Shown here piece after piece: positions 17,105 through 25,294 of a stretch of 64,000 nt of DNA. The notes beneath the pieces were generated by a model. It saw only the letters and a list, made by a program, of their open reading frames with translations, was not told where the DNA came from and ran no database searches. How positions within the stretch are numbered: the stretch's first letter is position 1; every line of letters begins with the position of its first letter. Origin of the DNA: Mucilaginibacter sabulilitoris (GTDB lineage Bacteria > Bacteroidota > Bacteroidia > Sphingobacteriales > Sphingobacteriaceae); assembly GCF_034262375.1 (NCBI RefSeq), contig NZ_CP139558.1:4774001-4838000 (forward strand), given 5' to 3'. Both the position numbers and the translations under genes were made by a program.

Positions 17105-17260
17105 TTATCCACGCATCTTTTTAGCACAATAGATAAAGAACAATATCCAAACGCTAAAACCGACAATAAATAGCGGTAGTTTATTAGTTGAGATGGTCGC
17201 CGCAAGAAACGCGCCCGTTCCGATTACACTAACTATGCATAATAAAATGAATGTTCTCAT
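17105..17260 (-). CDS. 51-residue two-helix membrane protein
   Basis: An ATG at 17260 opens a 51-codon frame ending with TAA at 17105. Two hydrophobic segments are visible: RTFILLCIVSVIGTGAFLAA (residues 2-21) and LPLFIVGFSVWILFFIYC (about 29-46), followed by the basic tail AKKMRG. A dedicated hairpin terminator lies right behind it, and a related sequence is found at 12404-12487, which both argue for a real gene. Function is unknown; it may be a small stress or membrane-anchoring protein. No cotranscribed neighbour on the same strand except the integrase remnant upstream. Confidence 0.6.
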   Translation of the reverse strand: MRTFILLCIVSVIGTGAFLAATISTNKLPLFIVGFSVWILFFIYCAKKMRG

Positions 17261-17350
17261 GGTCTGGTGATTTATTACGCGCTTACAACGCGCATAGTTT
17301 TACGTTGCTCGATTGGGTTGCTTATCTCTTTTACTTTGCTTTTTTTCGAA

Positions 17351-17554
17351 TTAACAATCCATTAGCGTTTCCTCTAATGATTTAAGAATATACTTATCCT
17401 TAATTTTTAAATTTTCGTCAAGTTGACGAGCGGTCACATAGTGATTCGTTTCGATAAACCGGCGAACATCCTTGTGAAAGACTTTGATTTGGACGTGGTA
17501 GGTTCCATCGTCTCTTTTAAATTGTTCATAAACCACAGCATTTACAGTTGCCAT
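17351..17554 (-). pseudogene. Truncated tyrosine-recombinase (integrase) N-terminal arm-binding domain
   Basis: 67 residues beginning MATVNAVVYEQFKRDDGTYHVQIKVFHK...RRFIETNHYVTARQLDENLKIKD. This is the arm-type DNA-binding domain that starts Bacteroidota phage-type integrases; in the full protein a core-binding and catalytic domain would follow. Here the frame ends at LMDC and nothing catalytic follows. Two 11-bp-spaced GTGACGGTTT repeats (17585-17605) immediately upstream look like its arm sites. Confidence 0.75.
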
Positions 17555-17584
17555 AACTTTAGTTTTTTAGGCACGTAAAACGTC

Positions 17585-17605
17585 GTGACGGTTTGGTGAC
17601 GGTTT
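17585..17605. repeat. Tandem 11-bp-spaced direct repeats, probable integrase arm sites
   Basis: GTGACGGTTT occurs at 17585-17594 and again at 17596-17605, exactly one helical turn apart, between the truncated integrase start and the att-like core at 17739. A different repeat with the same 11-bp spacing lies beside the other core at 30460-30481. Confidence 0.5.
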
Positions 17606-17697
17606 TACGTGAAGTTCAACAAAAAATTATGCAAGTCCCGACTTTGTGCAGATTTACGACGTCGGCGTCGTGGTTGGTAAAACCACTCAAATATAAT

Positions 17698-17751
17698 AAA
17701 AAACCCCATTTTTATTGTCAAAATAGGGTTTTACTCAAGTGCGCCCACCTG
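17698..17751. other. Probable attachment site: hairpin plus 13-bp tRNA-end core
   Basis: An AAACCC...GGGTTT hairpin (about 17698-17732) is followed by GTGCGCCCACCTG at 17739-17751. The same 13 bases, again just after an AAACCCT...AGGGTTT hairpin, occur at 30323-30335, where they form the 3' end of a tRNA-like sequence. This is what a distal att site left by integration at a tRNA 3' end looks like. The 12.6 kb between the two cores would then be an inserted segment. Confidence 0.5.
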
Positions 17752-17823
17752 ACCTTCCGGAACATTATCTGATATTTACCAACAGTACTAAATTTATAAA
17801 CCAGCTCCGTTTATATTAGCAAC

Positions 17824-18909
17824 ATGAAGAAGCTATTTATTTTTTGCCTGATCGGCACTTCAATCGCACTGATTTCCTGGGGTTTTAAAGGTCATCGTGC
17901 CGTAGCTGCCATTGCTCAAAAGCATCTGACCAGTAATTCCGCCTATGTTGTTTCAGCTTATCTCAAAGGTGAAAGTATGGCCGACGTATCCACCTGGGCC
18001 GATGAAAACCGCAATAACACGACTGCACCCTGGCATTTTTTGAACCTGCCTTTAGGATTAACACACGAACAATTTGTCAAATCGGTAAGTGAAAGCGATA
18101 ATAATGTTTACAGCGCCATCCTGAAAACAGAAGCGAACCTGAAAGATAAAAGCCTGAGTGGGGACCAAAAAAACGAGGCTTTGAAATATCTGATTCATCT
18201 GGTGGGTGACGCACACCAGCCGATGCACGTCAGCCGCAAGGAAGATAAAGGCGGTAATACCATACAGATACGCTTTGACAATAAAGGTACCAATCTACAC
18301 AGTCTTTGGGACAGCAAACTGATCGACCATGAAGGGTTGAGTGAAACTGATATTGTCAGGACTTACGATGCAGCGACCGCTGCGCAGATCAAACAATGGC
18401 AATCAGACAGCCCAATGGAATGGATCTGGGAAAGCTACCAGATCAGCAGTGAATTATATGCACAGGTAAAATCCGGCCAGGATATCGATGAAGCTTATTA
18501 TCAGAAATCTATGCCTGTGATCCGTAAACGGATTAACCAGGCCGGTATCCGCTTAGCGGGGGAGCTTAACAAACTTTTCAATTCAGTCCCTGTACCGACA
18601 GTCATTTCCACTGCGGCAGCTACGACAACGGCAACGCTATCGGTCAAACTGGAAGATGTTAAAAACGCTGTCGGCAAAACCGTGAGCACGCAGGGAAAAG
18701 TTTACAGCAGCAAAGACATCAGCAGCATGGTACTGGTAAATTTAGGCGCTGCTTACCCCAACCAGCTACTGACCGTGGCGCTGAAAGGTAAAGCTAAAGA
18801 TCTGGGCAACCAGTTGGATAACAAAACCATTACCGTAGAGGGCGAAGTGATTGATTATAAAGGTAAGCCTGAGATCATCGTAACAGATCCTGCAAAAATT
18901 AAATTCTAA
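17824..18909 (+). CDS. Secreted S1/P1-type zinc nuclease with C-terminal OB-like domain
   Basis: 361 residues. The signal peptide (1-18, MKKLFIFCLIGTSIALIS) is followed directly by WGFKGHRAVAAIA; the mature N-terminal Trp and nearby His bind zinc in this family, so cleavage before Trp19 fits. Further zinc ligands are in SMADVSTWADENR, HLVGDAHQPMHVSRKEDKGGN and LHSLWDSKLID. From about 265 there is an extra domain (VKLEDVKNAVGKTVSTQGKVYSSKDISS...TVEGEVIDYKGKPEIIV) with the pattern of a nucleic-acid-type OB fold. The enzyme should degrade single-stranded DNA or RNA in the periplasm or medium. The small gene at 18912 starts 2 bp after its stop. Confidence 0.9.
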   Translation: MKKLFIFCLIGTSIALISWGFKGHRAVAAIAQKHLTSNSAYVVSAYLKGESMADVSTWADENRNNTTAPWHFLNLPLGLTHEQFVKSVSESDNNVYSAILKTEANLKDKSLSGDQKNEALKYLIHLVGDAHQPMHVSRKEDKGGNTIQIRFDNKGTNLHSLWDSKLIDHEGLSETDIVRTYDAATAAQIKQWQSDSPMEWIWESYQISSELYAQVKSGQDIDEAYYQKSMPVIRKRINQAGIRLAGELNKLFNSVPVPTVISTAAATTTATLSVKLEDVKNAVGKTVSTQGKVYSSKDISSMVLVNLGAAYPNQLLTVALKGKAKDLGNQLDNKTITVEGEVIDYKGKPEIIVTDPAKIKF

Positions 18910-18911
18910 TC

Positions 18912-19148
18912 ATGAACGAACCGTTTATATTACCGGTAGTTTACCAAGGAACGGAACACGAATTTAAGGCACGCTTTGAGCGGTGGGGTTATACCCACCG
19001 CATCGCTGTACTAATTGATGAAACAACGGTTACTTTTGAACCGGACGAAGAAGGTGGTTACCGAGTAATAAACAGTTCTACTGACAAAAAAATCCCTGTA
19101 AACTTATTGCAAGAAGTATCGCAAAGATTACAGTCATTAATCGGTTAA
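18912..19148 (+). CDS. Conserved small protein of unknown function
   Basis: 78 residues, soluble, rich in beta-strand patterns (LPVVYQGTEHEFKARFERWGYTHRIAVLIDETTVTFEPDEEGGYRV), ending with a short helix (LLQEVSQRLQSLI). No signal peptide. It starts 2 bp after the S1/P1 nuclease stop and is surely cotranscribed with it. Similar short proteins occur in Bacteroidota, but I cannot name a family or function. Confidence 0.7.
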   Translation: MNEPFILPVVYQGTEHEFKARFERWGYTHRIAVLIDETTVTFEPDEEGGYRVINSSTDKKIPVNLLQEVSQRLQSLIG

Positions 19149-19283
19149 AGAGCGGAAATAACTGATAGACTTAACCGGGCTCGTCCGCAGGAATAAAATA
19201 AAATAATACAGGATAATATTAAGGCAACAGATAAATAATTTACTATATAAAATACTTATATTTAGTGGATTAACCAACCTGTC

Positions 19284-20789
19284 ATGAAAAAAGTCCTCCT
19301 GCTTTTATTTTTGGCGCTAAGCACCATCGCCACACGCGCGCAAAACAATCTGAAGGTCTATTATGGCCTGCTCCATGCACACACCTTATTATCAGATGGA
19401 TCCGGAACGCCGGAAGAAGCCTACGCGATGGCAAAAGCCAATGGCCTTGACTTTTTCGCTATAACTGAGCACAACCATGCAAAAGCTGAAGATAGTGGCG
19501 ACGAGCGTAAAGATGGTGTACTTATTGCCACTGACCCCAGGCTTTACAATGGCCAAAACAATGTTACGATTACCCGCAAATGGACAGAAAACGGCCAGCA
19601 GCAAACAGAAACCATCAGTGTAAGACCCTTAGTAAAAGCGGCCGCTGCGGCTACTACGCAAACTTTCCTGGCAATTTATGGTCAGGAATTTTCAACCATC
19701 TCCAGTGGCAATCATGTAAATGTTTTCGGATTGCCGGAAGTGCTCACCGTGCGTAATGGAAATTTCAAAGGTTTTTTTGACTTGCTTCGCCAATATGAAA
19801 GCAACGGATTAAATGCTGTAGTGCAATTAAATCACCCCGATGTGCACACGGATCTGTTTTATAAGGGCGATGATAACTCGGTTAAAAGAAACATGTACAA
19901 TGATTATGGCATAGATGCCGGAGATCTCGGGCCGGACTTCGGCAACTGGGTAAAAACACAATCACGGTACACCCACCTGATCGAAGTGCTGACCGGACCG
20001 GCTTTATCAAAGGTTTACAGGGCCTATAAACCGTTAGAAGACGAATATTTCTTTTATTTGAAACAAGGCCTGCGTATTTCACCTACGGCAGGACAGGATA
20101 ACCATTACAAGACCTGGGGAAGCATTACCGATGCCCGGACCGGTGTACTAAGCGAATCCCTGTCCGAAAAAGATATTCTCAATGCTTTCCGTAACAACCG
20201 CACATTCGCGACAGAAGATAAAAATCTCAAAGTAATCCTCCAGCTGAACGATGCTACTATGGGTTCTGCCATCAACGCAACAGTTGAAAGCGAACTTAAA
20301 TTTAAGGTGTCAATCAGCGACAGTGATGAGCCAAATGCTACTTATGATCTGCAGGTTGTCGGTGGTGCCATAAAACCGGAACTGAGCACTACGGCTACCG
20401 ATTGGAAGGCCGAAGACGGCATACTCCTGACAAAAAACAACATCGGCGGCGGTGATGTATCATTGACCGGCCTGTTTGCTGCTGCTGAACCATCATTTTA
20501 TTATATCAGGGTTACTCAAAATTCCGGGCAAAAAAAGGATCGCGCCTGGACCGCGCCGGTTTGGGTAAATTTAAACGGCACAGCCGCAAATGTTACACTG
20601 GCCACGCCGGCCGTAGTACCAGCCCTATTTTACTGGACTTCATCAATCTCCTCGAAAGTTTACCATAAAAAAGGTTGCCATTCCATTGACCTGATCAAAC
20701 TGGAGAATTTGCAATCGGGCGATATCCCGCCTGCGGGACGCACACTGCATAACTGTGTGATTGGGGAAAGTGACGAGCAGGAACCTTAA
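19284..20789 (+). CDS. Secreted PHP-domain metallohydrolase (CehA/McbA-like) with C-terminal Ada-type metal motif
   Basis: 501 residues with a signal peptide (1-19, ends TRAQ). The PHP metal-binding motifs are clear: YYGLLHAHTLLSDGSGTPEEAY, DFFAITEHNH, later IYGQEFST and GQDNHYK. PHP hydrolases cleave phosphoesters or similar bonds with two or three metal ions. After a beta-rich domain, the C-terminus YWTSSISSKVYHKKGCHSID...GRTLHNC resembles the small metal-binding Ada-type module (VYHxxxC...C) seen appended to secreted nucleases. Its neighbour is a secreted S1/P1 nuclease, so extracellular nucleic-acid breakdown is plausible, though inferred. Confidence 0.8.
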   Translation: MKKVLLLLFLALSTIATRAQNNLKVYYGLLHAHTLLSDGSGTPEEAYAMAKANGLDFFAITEHNHAKAEDSGDERKDGVLIATDPRLYNGQNNVTITRKWTENGQQQTETISVRPLVKAAAAATTQTFLAIYGQEFSTISSGNHVNVFGLPEVLTVRNGNFKGFFDLLRQYESNGLNAVVQLNHPDVHTDLFYKGDDNSVKRNMYNDYGIDAGDLGPDFGNWVKTQSRYTHLIEVLTGPALSKVYRAYKPLEDEYFFYLKQGLRISPTAGQDNHYKTWGSITDARTGVLSESLSEKDILNAFRNNRTFATEDKNLKVILQLNDATMGSAINATVESELKFKVSISDSDEPNATYDLQVVGGAIKPELSTTATDWKAEDGILLTKNNIGGGDVSLTGLFAAAEPSFYYIRVTQNSGQKKDRAWTAPVWVNLNGTAANVTLATPAVVPALFYWTSSISSKVYHKKGCHSIDLIKLENLQSGDIPPAGRTLHNCVIGESDEQEP

Positions 20790-20902
20790 AAATGCAACTA
20801 TATTACCATTGAGAAAGAACTTAGAATAGTGCCTATACATTGCGCGTATGGCCTAAATATCAAGAATATATTAGTAAATTATCTCGACCTTACGTTATCC
20901 TC

Positions 20903-21805
20903 ATGTTCTGTAAAGCCCCCCTACTCCTTGCATTGATGTTTGTCTCAATTCGATTGTTTGCACAGCCTGCTGCACCTTCGGATGCCAAAATCATTACTGT
21001 TGATTTAACAAAAAATTCGTTTTCGCAGGCCATTCCCTATGATAAGCCACTGAATTTGATAGGCGTCCTGCCGGATGATAAGGTCACCGAATTAAAGCTG
21101 TATATAAAGCCCGGAAATTTTGGCTCGGATGATTATATAGCGAAGGAGTACCTTCAATGCACATGGGAAAAGAAATTATCACCAAACTTCACATTGCCTG
21201 TCGATGTAATATATGACACGAAAAAATATATGGAAGCCGACCATTATTACGCATTAGAAATCATCGGTAAAGATGGGAATGGCAAAGTTTTACTTGATTT
21301 TCGTTATATTATTAATACCATTTCCGCGCCCGGCGACCAGATAAAAATGGATTTTGGTATATTATATGCGTCAGGTCCCAAGATGCTTTCCGGCGAGATT
21401 GCGGCGCATTTGTATGCAGTCCCGGTAAATGATGAAGCAGATCCGGTTAACTTCAAAGGCTTATCTCAAAATATATTCAAACGAACAAGCATATACTTTG
21501 GATTATCCGTAGCTAAATTTAAAAGTGATACGCGCCAGGATACTAAAAACTTAGTCGGTATCGGGAATTTGGTTTATGGACTAAGTATCCATAGTCCACT
21601 CTACGGATGGTATGGCCGGCATCAGGTGCTTCGACGGTTATTACAGCCAATGTATTTCAATTTCGGACAAATATTGTTCAAACAAGCAGATGCTAATCCG
21701 CTGATCGTGAAAGACCGAAACAAAACTGCTTTTTATGTTGGTGTCAGTTATGATTTTAATTTCACTGCATTAATCGCTCCACTAACTAAACTATTCACAC
21801 CATGA
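20903..21805 (+). CDS. Secreted protein of unknown function
   Basis: About 300 residues from the ATG at 20903, which starts a good signal peptide (MFCKAPLLLALMFVSIRLFAQ). The frame extends upstream to a TTG, but without signal-like sequence. The mature part is beta-rich (IPYDKPLNLIGVLPDDKVTELKLYIKPGNFG...YALEIIGKDGNGKVLLDFRYIIN), ending FYVGVSYDFNFTALIAP, which looks like a final outer-membrane barrel strand. The stop overlaps the ATG of the lipoprotein gene by four bases (ATGA). I do not recognise a family; a periplasmic or outer-membrane role is inferred. Confidence 0.65.
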   Translation: MFCKAPLLLALMFVSIRLFAQPAAPSDAKIITVDLTKNSFSQAIPYDKPLNLIGVLPDDKVTELKLYIKPGNFGSDDYIAKEYLQCTWEKKLSPNFTLPVDVIYDTKKYMEADHYYALEIIGKDGNGKVLLDFRYIINTISAPGDQIKMDFGILYASGPKMLSGEIAAHLYAVPVNDEADPVNFKGLSQNIFKRTSIYFGLSVAKFKSDTRQDTKNLVGIGNLVYGLSIHSPLYGWYGRHQVLRRLLQPMYFNFGQILFKQADANPLIVKDRNKTAFYVGVSYDFNFTALIAPLTKLFTP

Positions 21806-22182
21806 AACAGAATTTTATTATCCTATTATTGGCACTGGTTACCGTGGCCTGCAATTCGAAATTGGAGGATCCTGATCTGGTTCCGGATTCTGAAAAATTA
21901 CAGATTACCGCTAAAACCGCCATTGCTTCAGGAGGAAAAGACATGACTTCCATCGTTGTCCGTGTACCAAAAGATGCCGGAGCATTAGCAGTAGCATTTT
22001 CATCGACCGCCGGAAGTTTTATTTATAGTGGTACTAAGACAGATAAAGCTTACGCAGACTCACTCAGTGGAGACTATCGTTTTGCGCAAACAGTTTTAAA
22101 ATCAGACACCAGCCATGGGAATGTTTACGTCACGGTTGGTGCAACCACCATTCAAAAGAGAATCACCATAAAATTTAATTAG
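21802..22182 (+). CDS. Small lipoprotein of unknown function
   Basis: 126 residues with a lipoprotein signal peptide (LLALVTVACNSK, lipobox Cys17). The rest looks like an immunoglobulin-like beta domain (LQITAKTAIASGGKDMTSIVVRVPKDAGALAVAFSSTAGSF...VYVTVGATTIQKRITIKF), similar in style to invasin-type Ig domains. It overlaps the upstream secreted-protein gene by four bases and is followed 2 bp later by a 68-codon frame, so the three form an operon. Confidence 0.75.
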   Translation: MKQNFIILLLALVTVACNSKLEDPDLVPDSEKLQITAKTAIASGGKDMTSIVVRVPKDAGALAVAFSSTAGSFIYSGTKTDKAYADSLSGDYRFAQTVLKSDTSHGNVYVTVGATTIQKRITIKFN

Positions 22183-22184
22183 CT

Positions 22185-22391
22185 ATGCAATTTTTGAATA
22201 AGTTTTTCGATAATGTAAAAACAAGGTTTAATACACTTGTTGGAAGAACAGAACCGGTTGGTTGCTGTAAGATTCATGTAGGAGGAGCTGTCCAGACCTT
22301 TTCCCGCATCACGGAACGGCGATGTAATCAAAAAGGTGAAGAGCACGGAGCAGACTTTGTTGAGTTCAGAGAAAACGTAGATTGTGATTAA
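22185..22391 (+). CDS. Possible small protein, 68 residues
   Basis: An ATG 2 bp after the lipoprotein stop opens MQFLNKFFDNVKTRFNTLVGRTEPVGCCKIHVGGAVQTFSRI...VEFRENVDCD. The tight spacing favours translation, and the first 20 residues could form an amphipathic helix. No family recognised. Confidence 0.4.
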   Translation: MQFLNKFFDNVKTRFNTLVGRTEPVGCCKIHVGGAVQTFSRITERRCNQKGEEHGADFVEFRENVDCD

Positions 22392-22484
22392 AAACCATGC
22401 TCAAGCGATTAAACGGTTGATCGGTGTAAATTAAATTCCGCCAGTCACTTATGCGTTTGGTCGTGTCCTTTTAAATCCGGAGAT

Positions 22485-22840
22485 TTATTCGATCTCCGAT
22501 TCCAAATACAATTGTTGACCGATATACCGCTCCTTTAGCGGTTGCATATCAACGCGGATCTTAGTATCCGTAATACGGGCATAATGTTGTGTTGTTTTAA
22601 TGTTTTTATGCCCTAACATTTGACCAACCGTTTCCATAGGACACCGTTGGTTAAAGTAACCGTTGTGGCAAATGTGTGCCGCGCGCAATGGTAAGTAAGC
22701 CGTTTTTTTATCCCGAGTTTTTTTGCGATCTCTTTAAGATAACTATTAGCCCGCTGATTGCTGATACCGGGCAAGAGTTTGCCTGGCGGTGTTCTTGGAT
22801 GATCCTTGTAAAAATCAAGTAAGGCCAATGCCGGCGGCAT
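22485..22840 (-). pseudogene. Frameshifted C-terminal fragment of a tyrosine-recombinase integrase
   Basis: Two overlapping frames together give a catalytic domain end: RANSYLKEIAKKLGIKKRLTYHCARHTFATTVTLTNG in one frame, then PMETVGQMLGHKNIKTTQHYARITDTKIRVDM in the next. HCARHTF supplies the HxxR pair, GHKNIKTTQHY the second His and the nucleophilic Tyr. The frame change is near 22637-22645, where one base is missing (GGTGTCCTATG against the expected GGTGT-N-CCTATG). The N-terminal arm- and core-binding domains are absent. Confidence 0.8.
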
Positions 22841-22898
22841 CAGTTATCGTCAAAAAATATCCGGTGGGTTGCCGTCCCCAAGACCGACCGAACCTCAA

Positions 22899-24065
22899 AT
22901 GTTACCTGCTGTCTCCTATTCAGAAGTGCATAACATTACTTCCGCAGACATTGCCCAATTAACAGACACGGATTCAAAGGCATTCGTGAATGAATTGACG
23001 GAAAAGGCAAGTAAAGCCTCTTATGTAAGATGGTTTGGCGTACTACCGCTAGTTTTATTCCTGCTGATCATGGTGATCACAACTTTTAGCAGCCGCAGAG
23101 TGATTCTCCAACCGGCTACCGACAGTATTTTTGCAAAAGTGAACTTTTATCCCGGCGTCAACATTCGAAAGGAAGCAAATGCGAAATCCCTGGTATTGAA
23201 AACAGCTGTCACCAACGAAAGATTTCAACTGCTTGATTCAACACAAAGCAAATGGTTAAAAGTTGGATTCAACGATTCGATAGGTTATGTTGCACGTCGT
23301 TTTGCAGCTATTGAACATATCCATCATGAACAGGTCGAAAGCGAAGAGCCTTACCTTTCCAATGCTTATGCACCTTACGAATTCGCCGGCGGCACACTTC
23401 TTTTCATCGTCCTTATAAGGAAACTAAAAAAGGTCGACAAGAGGCGGTTCGAAATGGCTTTGCATTATGAAATGGATGAACAATTCAGGCAGGTTTACCG
23501 GCAATTCAATGCGCATTTCACGGACTTTGCCGGTTCAGCAAGGATCTGGCAGTATGTCAATGCACGACAGACCAATGATTATAAACGAACAGGCGGAGCA
23601 GGTAAACTTATCAACAGGGTAGCGCTAAGAGGTATTTCCGCAAATCAAGCCCCACTATCCTACTTCTCCACTAATATAACAATACCTTGCATAAAGCTAA
23701 GTAATCTGGAATTTTACTTCCTGCCGGAACGGTTACTGGTGAAACGTGGAAAAACCTTCGCAGCAATATTTTACAAGAATCTGCGAATCGATGGTTTTAC
23801 AACCCGCTTTATTGAAGATGAAAGCGTACCACGCGATGCGAAAATAATAGATCAGACCTGGCGCTACGTGAATAAACACGGAGGGCCGGACCGCCGGTTC
23901 AACAACAATCGCCAAATCCCGGTTTGCGCCTATTCTGAATATACATTAACATCGGATTCCGGTATTTATGAAGTCATTACGACGTCTAAACAAGGGGCAA
24001 TGGATGCGTTCGCCGGATTTCTCGGACAAATAGGCAAATTACAGACCAGGATGGCGATATCCTAA
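22899..24065 (+). CDS. Membrane protein with SH3-like domain and C-terminal domain of unknown function
   Basis: About 388 residues from the ATG at 22899 (MLPAVSYSEVHN); the frame is open to a TTG at 22869. One transmembrane segment (WFGVLPLVLFLLIMVITTF) precedes a bacterial SH3-like domain (VNFYPGVNIRKEANAKSLVLKTAVTNERFQLLDS...KWLKVGFNDSIGYVARRF). A second hydrophobic stretch (FAGGTLLFIVLI) precedes a large domain with IWQYVNARQTNDYKRTGGAGKLINRVAL...LEFYFLPERLLVKRGK...ESVPRDAKIIDQTWRYVNKHGGPDRRFNNNRQIPV. This last domain recurs in Gram-positive and Bacteroidota proteins, often with DUF4236. Function unknown. Confidence 0.7.
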   Translation: MLPAVSYSEVHNITSADIAQLTDTDSKAFVNELTEKASKASYVRWFGVLPLVLFLLIMVITTFSSRRVILQPATDSIFAKVNFYPGVNIRKEANAKSLVLKTAVTNERFQLLDSTQSKWLKVGFNDSIGYVARRFAAIEHIHHEQVESEEPYLSNAYAPYEFAGGTLLFIVLIRKLKKVDKRRFEMALHYEMDEQFRQVYRQFNAHFTDFAGSARIWQYVNARQTNDYKRTGGAGKLINRVALRGISANQAPLSYFSTNITIPCIKLSNLEFYFLPERLLVKRGKTFAAIFYKNLRIDGFTTRFIEDESVPRDAKIIDQTWRYVNKHGGPDRRFNNNRQIPVCAYSEYTLTSDSGIYEVITTSKQGAMDAFAGFLGQIGKLQTRMAIS

Positions 24066-24429
24066 AAAACGGGGTTATTGCATTTTTTGCAACAAATGCC
24101 ATAACTACTTCAAATACGAAAACTTCAAGGTACCGGTCTGACACTTTGAAGTTTTTCGTTTAAAGAAGCGGAAAACTAAATTACACCAGTTGCCTCTTCA
24201 GTCCCTCTTTACTTGGAAGATGAGTCATTGAAGCGTTCTGTACATTAACCCTTAGGAAGGATAAGGACAGAAAAGGACAATTAATATCTTACTATAGTTA
24301 TCTAATTCCACACATAGCATACTGTGTCGATAAGCATTATGGTATTGCTGAACTTGCTCCAAATATTGAGTGAGCGAAGTTTCGATCTGGCGAATAACCT
24401 GTGATCTTTACTCCGCTCACCAAACTTGG
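24066..24429. other. Intergenic region, 364 bp
   Basis: Holds the terminator at 24117-24154 and otherwise AT-rich DNA between convergent genes. I see no credible small gene or repeat in the rest. Confidence 0.5.
24117..24154. terminator. Strong hairpin terminator between convergent genes
   Basis: CGAAAACTTCAA at 24117-24128 pairs with TTGAAGTTTTTCG from 24146 (one bulged T), with flanking A and T tracts. It suits termination of the rightward SH3-domain gene. Confidence 0.65.
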
Positions 24430-25263
24430 TTATTTAATCGTATAGCTTTTAGTATCCATTTCTGCCAGCCTGAAATAGCCAAAAGCGTAATTTTTGCTAT
24501 TGGTCTGATTAATAATATTACCGCGCACAGCACTTGGTGTTGAAGGGAAAGGGTTGCCATCATTGCCAGTAGCCAATATTAATTTGAACATGTAATTGTA
24601 GTAGCTTTTTGAAATTCCGTAGAGTTTGAAGTCTACCTGGTCTCCAGCTTTTAACTTTTCATGCGAATAGGACTCCAGCATTAAATTACCATTAGTGTGT
24701 TCATCATCTTCAACTTCAAGCTCAGGAAACGGCGAGTGCGGCTGTCTAATACTGTTTAGATAAGAATTTGCCTGATTTGCATTATCCTTATAGTAAAATG
24801 TTATTTCGATTTCATCACCCATTTCACCCCCTTTGTCGTTCTGCTCAATATTATCTTCAATTTTTGGAACAGGGGTAAATGTTTCTGATGCCGTATAGGT
24901 TTCCCCGTTTAATACAATTTTTAAGTTGTAAGTCTGACCGATGACAGGAAGGAAATTGTGACAAACATATTGCCCGGTTCCGGGAGTTTCTACAAAATTA
25001 AAAACCGTGTTAGACGGGTTTGTTACCGTAATTACTGCACCTGAAACGCTCGGAAAATCGGAACTGTAATAACCTGTTGTGGTCGATAATACGATCTTTT
25101 GTTCATTGCCGGCTGTATTTTTAACCCAATCTATAGACGCATCAATAACCAATCTTGGCGATGCTGTCTTAAGAGGCACATTAATAGCTTTCTCGCATCC
25201 TGTCACAAACAGTCCAACGGATAGTCCAACAGTTAGAATTATAATTTTTTGTAGTGGTTTCAT
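24430..25263 (-). CDS. DUF4249-family lipoprotein
   Basis: 277 residues with a lipoprotein signal (VGLFVTGCEKAINVPL, Cys23). The mature part begins with a DUF4249-like pattern (PRLVIDASIDWVKNTAGNEQKIVLSTTTGYYSSDFPSVSGAVITVTN) and contains YNLKIVLNGETYTASETFTPVPKIE. These proteins are regularly encoded next to a TonB-dependent receptor and probably act as surface or periplasmic partners of it. Here the receptor gene lies 31 bp upstream on the same strand. Confidence 0.88.
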   Translation of the reverse strand: MKPLQKIIILTVGLSVGLFVTGCEKAINVPLKTASPRLVIDASIDWVKNTAGNEQKIVLSTTTGYYSSDFPSVSGAVITVTNPSNTVFNFVETPGTGQYVCHNFLPVIGQTYNLKIVLNGETYTASETFTPVPKIEDNIEQNDKGGEMGDEIEITFYYKDNANQANSYLNSIRQPHSPFPELEVEDDEHTNGNLMLESYSHEKLKAGDQVDFKLYGISKSYYNYMFKLILATGNDGNPFPSTPSAVRGNIINQTNSKNYAFGYFRLAEMDTKSYTIK

Positions 25264-25294
25264 TTTTATCTTTTTATAAATAGGTGAGTTGTTT

